A stretch of DNA of 7,040 nt, taken from CAYRMV01 sp964425255. Its GTDB lineage: Bacteria; Bacteroidota; Bacteroidia; Flavobacteriales_D; Crocinitomicaceae. The first letter of the stretch is position 1. The number at the start of each line of letters is the position of its first letter. The stretch lies in the NCBI GenBank assembly GCA_964425255.1, contig CAYRMV010000161.1, positions 1 to 7,040 on the forward strand, written 5' to 3'. Positions 1 through 6,748 of the stretch are shown here, one piece after another. Below the pieces are notes generated by a model. It saw nothing but the letters and a program-made list of their open reading frames with translations. It was not told the DNA's origin and did no database searches. The position numbers and the translations under genes were made by a program.

Positions 1-3000
1 CAGTCAAAAAATCTCCCTCATCACCTAGATCCTCTTCATTATTAATATCTAAATCATAATCTCCTTGCATATAAATCCCACCAGGGTCATTTTTGATTGG
101 AGGAAATCCTATTGCATAACCCACAAGAGGAATTGCAAGATCAATATTTTCTTTGTCAATAAATTCTTGGAACTTGGACTTTACAAATTCATCTTTTGAG
201 TTTTTCCCTTTCTGATTGAATGTAAAATGTGAGTCAAATAAATACACTATTAAAACACCTTCATTTTCTGTTAATTTTGATCTGAAATAACTTTCGGGTA
301 TGGTTTTATACTCACGCGCTAAAACAAAAGCATCTTCTTCGGTTTGTGCTTTACCAGCGCGAATTAACTCATGTGCTTTATGTTTATAAAAGGTTTCTTT
401 TGCCTCATTGATTTCATCACTTTTTAATGTAACGGCCATATCAAGAGTAGAGGACATGATATTTGCACTCTTACCCGTTGCTTTGAATTTTCGATCCTTT
501 AGAAATGATTCAAAATCCCGTGAAAGTGCGCTCGGCCCCGTTCTTGTTGCTAATTGTACATTCGCGCATATTTCTGGATTTACATTTAGAAATTGGCTTT
601 TTACAATTCCAGCTGTACCTGTTGTTTTTAATGCAATTGTCCAATTTTGTAAAAGTCCTTTGGAATTACAAAGCTCAATAAACATAGCCATTTGATTAAT
701 TCGGTCAGAATCAAAATTATTAGGCTGTTTCCTTAAAATTTCAATAACGTCAATACCGGTTGTCTTAAACGTTAATAGATCTGATTCTTTTTTATTAAAA
801 CGAGGGGCAATATGCGTTCTGAAATTTTCCCAAACTGATTCGATTTGTCCCTTCTGAACCGTGAATTGGGTTGTCATTTCTAATTGATCTTGGTAAGACC
901 ATTTAACTGTTTTTGCGTTTTTTAAAATTGATGGCCTTGTAATTTCAAGAGTTCCTGGATGTTTTCGTACTCGTAGCTCAAAACTTTTTGGATCCTTACC
1001 TTGCTGTTCCATCTTTTTAAACTCTATTTCCAATTCCTCGATACATCTAGTTGTAGAATTAAATTTGTCCAATGAGTCTTGAGTCGTAAAAATTTTGCAG
1101 CAATCTAAATACCCTGGTCTATATCCAAACCATCTCCCCATTTGGAGAAGAGCATCCGAATAATTGGTTGTTCGAATAAAATAATTGATCGATAATCCTT
1201 CAAGGGTGAATCCTCGGGAAAGCCTATTACCTCCGATCGCAATATATTTTTTAGGAGAATGTTTTGGATATTCTAATTTGTCTTTTGTTGTACTGTTAAT
1301 CGCCTTTATTTCAATTCCATCAACAGCAATTGGCAGAATTCGTTTTATTGAATCAAAAACAATAGGAACCATAAATTCGTCTTCATAACCTTTTGGAAGA
1401 TACAATTTGATATTCTCAACAATATGAGCGTAATGCTTATTCCAAGTATGTTCAAGTTCATTATAAACTTGTGAAGATTTAATTGGTGGAAAATTTTTAA
1501 TGTCGGCAACCCTTTGAGCTACGTATTTTTCCAGCAATTTTTTAGTTGTAATCTGCCAGTTGGTAAATCTAGATATGTGTACCAACATTGTATTGTGAGG
1601 CTGATACAATTCCGATTGTATCATTGACTTAATTCTGCTTTCCCGTATAGCCAGAGTAAGTAGAAAACAATTCACTGCTTCAATTAGAGATTCTGGAAGT
1701 TCCTTCGGGAAAGCATCCTCTTTTTTGGGAGCATGTGTACCTTTCCTGTATTCTCGATAGCTGTAAAAATTTAAATAGCCGGATTCACCTATTTTTTCAT
1801 CCCATTCTTGTTGAGAATAATTTTCAACGCCAACAATTTGTCCTTCATCATTTTCAATGACCCTATTTGGAAATGAATTAATGTAGTCCTTAACAGGAGG
1901 TGCAATAAGTGGAATTTTGTCGTTATCTTCTGTTGAATTCTCAATTGGAATGAGAGTTTCAAATATTTGTTTAGCACCTACATAATTTGACGGTGGATCA
2001 AGCAGTTCGATAAAATCGTCAGGAAAAATATTTCCCTCTCTATTTAGTTCTTTTTCTGATTGATTGCCTTTTACTTTATACTTTTCAATATACTTTTCAT
2101 CAGGAATTTCATTTCTATCTTGAAGTACATTTGCAAAAGGGGTAGCAGTGTAACCCAAATATGTTTTGCGATTGAATAGAGCTAATAATGCTCTAATCTG
2201 GCTGTTGGTTTTGCTTGCATACTCACTTCCCTTGGCCCCTAGGTTATTTAAAGAAGCATTATCTGCCTCATCATCTAAAAGTAAAAAGGGAATATTATGT
2301 TGAGTTTTATCATCTTCCAAGCAGTCATGCAGCCAAACAATTAAATTCCTTAAAACACTAACATTTTTCTTACAGACCAAAATATTGATGTCGTTTAGGC
2401 TAAACTCCGAATCAAGTAAAGCTTGATTAAAATCTGATTCTATGGATGTTATTGATTTTACCTGTTTAACATTTGAATCACCTAGTGGCCCAAATCTTTC
2501 AATTTCACCAACACCTTTCTTGCCAATAGATCCCTTGTCTAAATCTCTTCCTTCCCCAATCACATCTGTTTCAATTCGCCTTTGTGTTTGACTTCTTAAA
2601 TCTTCCATTATACCTGATAAGACTATTATCAAACCATAACCGCAATCTATTGACCTGTTTATAACCGCATTAAAATTTCCAGTTTTACCGGATTGTACTG
2701 CACCAACTACTAGACCTTTAACATAAACTGAGTTTTTCGATTTCGGATCTGCAATTTTCTTTATAATTGAAAGACTTGATCTTTTTGTTTCCTCGACGAC
2801 TTTTGGGGAACGACCTGTTTTTAGTAAGTATTTAAAATAGCGATCTGAATAACTCCATTGTATGTCATTTTCTCGATTTTGGTCTAGCCAAGTTTTGAAC
2901 CCTTTTTTTGTTAATGAGTATGTAAGACCGGGGTCAATAGGATTTACTGATAGGTATTCTCTTTTTGCTGTTTCGAAATAACTTTTAAGTGTAATGTCAT

Positions 3001-3145
3001 CCACGGAATGTAAACCGATTAATGTACCTGCAGATAGAATATCATCTTTTATTTTGACAAAAAGAGAATCGACAAATGCCTTATCACCTGGAGCATGACT
3101 CAATTCTTGTTTTATTCTGTTTTTAAAAATATCTACGTAGTTCAT
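1..3145 (-). CDS. Z1-domain helicase-like ATPase of a MORC/Z1 (Mza-like) defence operon, 3' end cut by the window
   Basis: I read this frame by hand. It opens at ATG 3145-3143 and stays open for 1048 codons to the window edge. The Z1 signatures appear in order. A Walker A loop, GAVQSGKT, is at residues 148-155 (K154). A Walker B/DEAD-like DDEAD is at 291-295. An SF2-type motif III, YTATPFAN, is at 332-339. The Z1 hallmark GGNRLSRGFTLEG is at 638-650. A motif VI-like QMGRWFGYR is at 668-676 (Q668, R671, R676 as likely nucleotide sensors). About 145 residues precede Walker A, as is usual in the family. The visible end (1029-1045) is acidic, with 9 of 17 residues D or E, and the preceding segment looks like the usual Z1 C-terminus, so the stop is probably close. 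The ATG lies 4 bp after the ATPase stop and has no clear ribosome site, which suggests coupled translation. Z1 proteins are thought to be nucleic-acid-dependent ATPase motors beside MORC-like ATPases. That this one moves on invading DNA is inference. Confidence 0.93.
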   Translation of the reverse strand, partial: MNYVDIFKNRIKQELSHAPGDKAFVDSLFVKIKDDILSAGTLIGLHSVDDITLKSYFETAKREYLSVNPIDPGLTYSLTKKGFKTWLDQNRENDIQWSYSDRYFKYLLKTGRSPKVVEETKRSSLSIIKKIADPKSKNSVYVKGLVVGAVQSGKTGNFNAVINRSIDCGYGLIIVLSGIMEDLRSQTQRRIETDVIGEGRDLDKGSIGKKGVGEIERFGPLGDSNVKQVKSITSIESDFNQALLDSEFSLNDINILVCKKNVSVLRNLIVWLHDCLEDDKTQHNIPFLLLDDEADNASLNNLGAKGSEYASKTNSQIRALLALFNRKTYLGYTATPFANVLQDRNEIPDEKYIEKYKVKGNQSEKELNREGNIFPDDFIELLDPPSNYVGAKQIFETLIPIENSTEDNDKIPLIAPPVKDYINSFPNRVIENDEGQIVGVENYSQQEWDEKIGESGYLNFYSYREYRKGTHAPKKEDAFPKELPESLIEAVNCFLLTLAIRESRIKSMIQSELYQPHNTMLVHISRFTNWQITTKKLLEKYVAQRVADIKNFPPIKSSQVYNELEHTWNKHYAHIVENIKLYLPKGYEDEFMVPIVFDSIKRILPIAVDGIEIKAINSTTKDKLEYPKHSPKKYIAIGGNRLSRGFTLEGLSINYFIRTTNYSDALLQMGRWFGYRPGYLDCCKIFTTQDSLDKFNSTTRCIEELEIEFKKMEQQGKDPKSFELRVRKHPGTLEITRPSILKNAKTVKWSYQDQLEMTTQFTVQKGQIESVWENFRTHIAPRFNKKESDLLTFKTTGIDVIEILRKQPNNFDSDRINQMAMFIELCNSKGLLQNWTIALKTTGTAGIVKSQFLNVNPEICANVQLATRTGPSALSRDFESFLKDRKFKATGKSANIMSSTLDMAVTLKSDEINEAKETFYKHKAHELIRAGKAQTEEDAFVLAREYKTIPESYFRSKLTENEGVLIVYLFDSHFTFNQKGKNSKDEFVKSKFQEFIDKENIDLAIPLVGYAIGFPPIKNDPGGIYMQGDYDLDINNEEDLGDEGDFLT

Positions 3146-3149
3146 GATC

Positions 3150-4655
3150 TCATTTTAATTTGTTTTGAAGTTCTGCAGGCAGAGAACTTAACTTAAAACC
3201 AAGATGTGGTAATACATCATTTTTAATTACCTCATTTGAAAACCCTGTTTTCAACAATTCATCAATCGTTTTTTCAATTTCTATGACTTCAATTCCATCT
3301 TTTTCAACCAGACCTGTGAATTCTTTTTCTTCATGTACATGACGAATATTGTTCACTTGGTTGTTAATCATTCTTAGAATCAATTTTATTTTTGATTTTT
3401 GATTTTCGTCACATGTTTCGAGTAGAGATTGAATTAAAGGGAATTTCAGATTAACTTCTAAAATTGATCCTTTATTAGAAGAACTTTTTTCAAACAATTG
3501 ATAGTTCTGACTTGATTTTGTTCCCGAAAATTTTCTGATACTTCGATTATAGAATTCTCTTTCAGCTTCTTCTTTTAATTCTTCAATATAGTTTTCAAAA
3601 GCTGTTCTTAATTCATGTGGAATTACAATTTGAGATTTTGCGACGTTTAGATGCAAAAGATGATCAACGCTATTTCCAACTTCAACCCTTAAACGTGCCA
3701 ACTGTAGGCGAGGAGCTTTTTTAATAATCCCATTCCAACCACCAAACAATATTATTCTGTCAGCACGGTAAATGTATATTCCTTCCATGTCCATTAGACT
3801 GCGAAAGCGTGTAGTCCAAATTGAATTACCTAAAGAACTTTCTTGAATACTTCGAGCAGGTAGAACGAATCCTTCAATTTTTATAACGTCTGATCTAAAT
3901 TTACTTTGTTTAGGTTCAATTTGTCTGAAATCGTTCTCATTAGGAAATGGGTTGAACGGTTTAATAATTGTATTATTCAGTCTTATTTTAACTCTATTTT
4001 CGGAACGTTCTAAAAATCTGTGAAATACCAAGGCTAAATAATCAGAAGTAACTTCATTTATTTCCTTACTTAAAGCATTTTTACGATTATTGATGTCTAG
4101 ATAATTTTCGAATTTATACAGGCCAGACCATATGACAATTGTGTTAGGTGAATACTGATCAAATCCATTACTAAAAGAATTTGAAAGGTGATTGTATTCT
4201 TTTAGGAATTCTTCTATTTCGGAATCAGTGTTTATTATTATACCCCAACCATTGGTTTTTAAAAAATCAACATCCCAAGTGCGTCCAGAATATGTTATTC
4301 CTCCCTTTTTTCTTGAAAGAACAGTTAACTTTCTCGTCTGGGAAAACGAAGCGGTTTTTAAACCAAGTCCGAAACGGCCCAAGTCACTGTTTTCTCTCTT
4401 GTTTTCAGGAGAATTACTCGGAAATCTCATGTTCATCGCTAATTCTTCTTCCGTCATGCCCGAACCGTTGTCTGCAATAAAAAGCTTAAATGGTTCATTT
4501 TCCATATTCAGCAGAATTTCTACTTCATTGGCACCAGCAGAGATGGAATTGTCAATAAGATCGGCAAGTGAAGTTTCCAGGCTGTATCCTTGCTCGGCTA
4601 TTGATTTAATTAAATATTCCGGATTAGGAATTGCTTCTTCATAGTGGTTATTCAT
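3150..4655 (-). CDS. MutL/MORC-like GHKL ATPase (HATPase_c_3 type) of the same defence operon
   Basis: This is a complete 501-residue protein with a GHKL (Hsp90/MutL/histidine kinase/gyrase) ATP-binding fold at its N-terminus. The N-box is ADLIDNS at 31-37 (N36 for Mg2+). The G1 box is DNGSGM at 62-67. The glycine-rich lid is LGRFGLGLKTAS at 92-103, with FGLGLK as in MutL and MORC rather than in histidine kinases. A second-domain (S5-fold-like) stretch follows, with YIYRADRIILFGGW at 294-307 and LHLNVAKSQI at 334-343. K340 is the best candidate for the lysine that reaches the ATP phosphate in MutL-type enzymes. Residues about 350-501 are helical and charged, and I recognise no nuclease or DNA-binding motif there. 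It starts 1 bp after the methylase stop and ends 4 bp before Z1, so all three are one unit. By analogy with MutL and MORC it probably dimerises on ATP and clamps or remodels DNA. It is not a mismatch-repair MutL, being linked to R-M-like genes and lacking that C-terminal domain. Confidence 0.93.
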   Translation of the reverse strand: MNNHYEEAIPNPEYLIKSIAEQGYSLETSLADLIDNSISAGANEVEILLNMENEPFKLFIADNGSGMTEEELAMNMRFPSNSPENKRENSDLGRFGLGLKTASFSQTRKLTVLSRKKGGITYSGRTWDVDFLKTNGWGIIINTDSEIEEFLKEYNHLSNSFSNGFDQYSPNTIVIWSGLYKFENYLDINNRKNALSKEINEVTSDYLALVFHRFLERSENRVKIRLNNTIIKPFNPFPNENDFRQIEPKQSKFRSDVIKIEGFVLPARSIQESSLGNSIWTTRFRSLMDMEGIYIYRADRIILFGGWNGIIKKAPRLQLARLRVEVGNSVDHLLHLNVAKSQIVIPHELRTAFENYIEELKEEAEREFYNRSIRKFSGTKSSQNYQLFEKSSSNKGSILEVNLKFPLIQSLLETCDENQKSKIKLILRMINNQVNNIRHVHEEKEFTGLVEKDGIEVIEIEKTIDELLKTGFSNEVIKNDVLPHLGFKLSSLPAELQNKLK

Positions 4656-4656
4656 A

Positions 4657-6180
4657 TTAATCTATGGTTAGAATGTCTTTAACAATTTGAGATAGTTGAA
4701 ATGCTAGAAATGGAGGGACAGCATTCCCTACCTGATGGAACTGTTGTGTTCTACTGCCCCTAAAAAGATAATTATCAGGAAAAGTCTGAATTCGTGCTGC
4801 TTCACGTACGGTTAATGATCGGCACTGTTTTGGATCATAATGAATGAAATAATGGCCATCTTTGGAAATATGACTTGTCACTGTTGTCGCGGGTCTATCT
4901 TTCACTTGCACTCTAAATCGATCGTTAAATTTACCAGAATCGGCGTTCGCGTGATCAGGGACAAGATCCTTGCTGTGGACTGAATAGTCCTCTAACCTTG
5001 GGAACTTTCCATGCTTCTCCACATATAGACTAGCAAAAAGATATCTCATTAGGTCTTGTGAAAGATGCGAGCGAGACTCATGATTTGCAATACCATTCAG
5101 TTTTGGATCAGTATACCATTTGTAAAGATCGTGTCTGTCAGAAATGGAATTCTTGGTTGGAATGAACTCCGAACCAACACCATTTGGAAATTGTTTTACA
5201 CCCTTTGATAGGCCGTTGAGATCAAAACTCCCCCAACTTTGTACCTTAAAAAGATATTCATTGATATGTCTTATCCAGTTATCATCAGAATCCTCAATAT
5301 TTAAATAAGTTCTTTTTTGATCGTTATTTAGACCTATAAATTTTCTATTAATCGCACTTCTAATTTCAGGCAAATTACCAATGACTGTTTCAAGTGCTAC
5401 TTGTTGTTTTGGAAGTAGGTATTTTCCTTTGTGATCGTAATCTCTTCTAATTCCAAGAAGGATTACTCTATGGCGTTTTTGAGGAATACCGTATTCTTCA
5501 GATCTTATTAGGAAATCTTTATCGTCTTTTGGCTCTTTGACAAAAGAATGAATTTTGTATTCTTCGCCTACCTTCAAATCTTCTTTCATCCAATCGAACA
5601 CTTTCTCTCCATCCACTGTTGCAGATAAGAGTCCCTTTACATTTTCCATTACAAAAACAGCTGGTTTATGCTTTGCAATTATTCTCAAGTATTCTTTATA
5701 CAGGTATACCCGGTGATCGTCTTTGTATATACCTCCAACTCGAGATCGACCAACATTTGAATATGCTTGACATGGTGGTCCGCCAATCAAAACCCAGTTC
5801 TTCTCACCTTCAAGCTGTTCTTTAATCATTTGATCAACGACTTCAGCAGGCCATTCTGGCGATCCTAATTCAACTAATCGAGCTTCTTTCCTCGCAATTA
5901 ATCCTTCTGGGTATTTATTTAATGTCTCCTCGATTATAGCCTCTCTTTTCGATAAATCAGTCTGTTGGTAAGCAACATAATATTCTTCCGGGACATCTCT
6001 TCCATCCTTAACAAATTGCCGGTAAAAGCTTCTCCATGTTAGTGTTTTGTGAGCATTCGGATCTTTCTCAATCGAAAGTTTAATATCGAAAATGGCTTGG
6101 CCTGATTCATCCTTTAAGGACATAAAACCTTCTCCTAGTCCCCCAGGACCTGCAAATAAATCAATTACTGGTATTGACAC
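4657..6180 (-). CDS. DNA (cytosine-5-)-methyltransferase
   Basis: This is a complete 507-residue enzyme that transfers a methyl group from S-adenosylmethionine to C5 of cytosine in a specific site. All main motifs are present: motif I DLFAGPGG (7-14) for AdoMet; motif II acidic residue near E38; motif IV GGPPCQ (133-138) with catalytic C137; motif VI ENV (179-181); motif VIII QKRHRV (234-239); motif IX RPATTV (429-434); motif X QVGNAVPP (483-490). The target-recognition region between VIII and IX, about 250-428, is long and sets an unknown site. About 75 charged residues (50-128) are inserted between motifs II and IV, making it larger than typical 330-420-residue enzymes. The start is GTG at 6180-6178: an in-frame TAA lies 9 bp upstream, and the next ATG (residue 20) would delete motif I. 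No ribosome site is visible. It is first in the operon, so it is made before the effectors and probably protects host DNA. Methylation itself is nearly certain; the protective role is inference. Confidence 0.96.
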   Translation of the reverse strand: MSIPVIDLFAGPGGLGEGFMSLKDESGQAIFDIKLSIEKDPNAHKTLTWRSFYRQFVKDGRDVPEEYYVAYQQTDLSKREAIIEETLNKYPEGLIARKEARLVELGSPEWPAEVVDQMIKEQLEGEKNWVLIGGPPCQAYSNVGRSRVGGIYKDDHRVYLYKEYLRIIAKHKPAVFVMENVKGLLSATVDGEKVFDWMKEDLKVGEEYKIHSFVKEPKDDKDFLIRSEEYGIPQKRHRVILLGIRRDYDHKGKYLLPKQQVALETVIGNLPEIRSAINRKFIGLNNDQKRTYLNIEDSDDNWIRHINEYLFKVQSWGSFDLNGLSKGVKQFPNGVGSEFIPTKNSISDRHDLYKWYTDPKLNGIANHESRSHLSQDLMRYLFASLYVEKHGKFPRLEDYSVHSKDLVPDHANADSGKFNDRFRVQVKDRPATTVTSHISKDGHYFIHYDPKQCRSLTVREAARIQTFPDNYLFRGSRTQQFHQVGNAVPPFLAFQLSQIVKDILTID

Positions 6181-6214
6181 AACGTTAAATTAAAAGTAAA
6201 GTGGTCATTACTTG

Positions 6215-6242
6215 CTAAGATAGTAATCTTCGGTTTTGTCAA
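6215..6242 (-). promoter_or_regulatory. Candidate Bacteroidota-type promoter for the methylase-MORC-Z1 operon
   Basis: Reading the minus strand, TTG (6242-6240) is followed by a 17-bp spacer and TATCTTAG (6222-6215). This matches five of the six fixed bases of the TAnnTTTG -7 element used by Bacteroidota, at an allowed distance from the TTG -33 element. Transcription would start near 6208, giving a leader of about 28 bases before the GTG at 6180. The same TTG also begins TTGACA, but no good -10 hexamer lies 16-18 bp after it. It is the only promoter-like pattern I found in the 102-bp gap. Such short motifs occur by chance, so this is moderate evidence. Confidence 0.42.
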
Positions 6243-6254
6243 GCTTTTAAACCG
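6231..6254. repeat. Inverted repeat CGGTTT-N12-AAACCG over the candidate operon promoter
   Basis: Two perfect 6-bp arms (6231-6236 and 6249-6254) flank a 12-bp centre that contains the TTG -33 element at 6240-6242. The centre of symmetry falls at about 6242. There is no T-run after it on either strand long enough for an intrinsic terminator, so if it is functional an operator is the better reading. No regulator gene is visible in the window. Arms of 6 bp in AT-rich DNA could be chance. Confidence 0.3.
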
Positions 6255-6282
6255 TCGTGAAATTTCATTTTTAACATCCGTT

Positions 6283-6675
6283 TTATATTCGCATCAACAA
6301 TTCCACAATTGGCACATCTGCTGCGGCCCAATCCAAGGTATGTAGTTCTTCTTTGAGCAACCATTTGTATGCGATATGCTCATTCAAATGCAACTCGCCA
6401 CCAACAATTGAACATTGAAAAGTGTCCATGATCAATCTAAAGTCAGGATAAATATGATCCACTTGAATCAAATGATTATCCACTTGAATAACTAAATTCA
6501 ATTCTTCTTCGATCTCACGTACAATGGTATCTTCAATGGCTTCGTTCTCTTCAACTTTCCCTCCCGGGAATTCCCATTTTTCGGAGATGTAATTGTATTT
6601 ATTTGCCGATCTTTGAACGCACAAGATGCGATCCTGATCACTAATTACAGCGGCTGTCACATGAATTGTCTTCAT
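6283..6675 (-). CDS. Nudix hydrolase, MutT/NudG-like (deoxy)nucleoside triphosphate pyrophosphohydrolase
   Basis: This is a complete 130-residue single-domain Nudix enzyme, the usual length for MutT and NudG. WEFPGGK at 34-40 leads into the Nudix box at 39-61 (G39, E45, R53-E54, E57-E58). These acidic residues bind the divalent metal for cleavage of NTPs to NMP and pyrophosphate. The C-terminal AADVPIVELL (118-127) resembles the end of NudG/CTP pyrophosphohydrolase-like proteins. N60 replaces the glycine usual near the end of the box. The start is ATG 6675-6673 with no Shine-Dalgarno sequence. Family members clean the nucleotide pool of oxidised or modified nucleotides (8-oxo-dGTP, 5-substituted dCTP); the substrate here cannot be read from sequence. 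It lies 102 bp upstream of the methylase on the same strand, with a promoter candidate between, so it may be a host gene rather than an operon member. Confidence 0.93.
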   Translation of the reverse strand: MKTIHVTAAVISDQDRILCVQRSANKYNYISEKWEFPGGKVEENEAIEDTIVREIEEELNLVIQVDNHLIQVDHIYPDFRLIMDTFQCSIVGGELHLNEHIAYKWLLKEELHTLDWAAADVPIVELLMRI

Positions 6676-6680
6676 GAAGC

Positions 6681-6714
6681 GAAAAATAAAAGAAATTCCC
6701 GAGTTGACCAGGGA
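6681..6714 (-). terminator. Weak intrinsic-terminator-like hairpin upstream of the Nudix gene
   Basis: On the minus strand, TCCC (6714-6711) and GGGA (6700-6697) can pair, with an inner G-C and G-T pair around a TCAA loop and one mismatch. A T-rich run follows (6696-6681, including TTTTATTTTT). It lies after the stop of the secreted-protein gene and would end that transcript. It is short, imperfect, and its T-run ends only 5 bp before the Nudix ATG, so it may instead be a leader structure or chance. Confidence 0.28.
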
Positions 6715-6748
6715 TCAAATAACCATTCTGAAAGAATTTATCCACTCA

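Noticed and set aside
408..1977. Short open frames within the left part (408-695 plus, 1185-1388 plus, 1789-1977 minus).
   Set aside because: All lie inside the Z1 frame, whose motifs are read in another phase. They show no domain and no start signals.
3143..3152. The GATC at the ATPase-Z1 junction as a Dam-type regulatory site.
   Set aside because: A single GATC is expected by chance, it is inside a coupled junction, and no adenine methylase is in the window.
4181..4644. Two plus-strand frames of 99 and 150 codons antisense to the ATPase gene.
   Set aside because: They overlap the GHKL N-box, G1 and lid motifs on the opposite strand, which are clearly coding. Their proteins have no recognisable features.
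3150..4655. The ATPase as a mismatch-repair MutL or a sensor histidine kinase.
   Set aside because: It lacks the histidine phosphoacceptor domain and the MutL C-terminal dimerisation/endonuclease region, and its neighbours are a methylase and Z1.
5619..5825. A 68-codon plus-strand frame antisense to the methylase.
   Set aside because: It covers the PCQ and ENV motifs of the methylase on the other strand and is a shadow.
6215..6242. A sigma70-type promoter using TTGACA at 6242-6237.
   Set aside because: No TATAAT-like hexamer occurs 16-18 bp downstream; the TAnnTTTG-type reading fits better.
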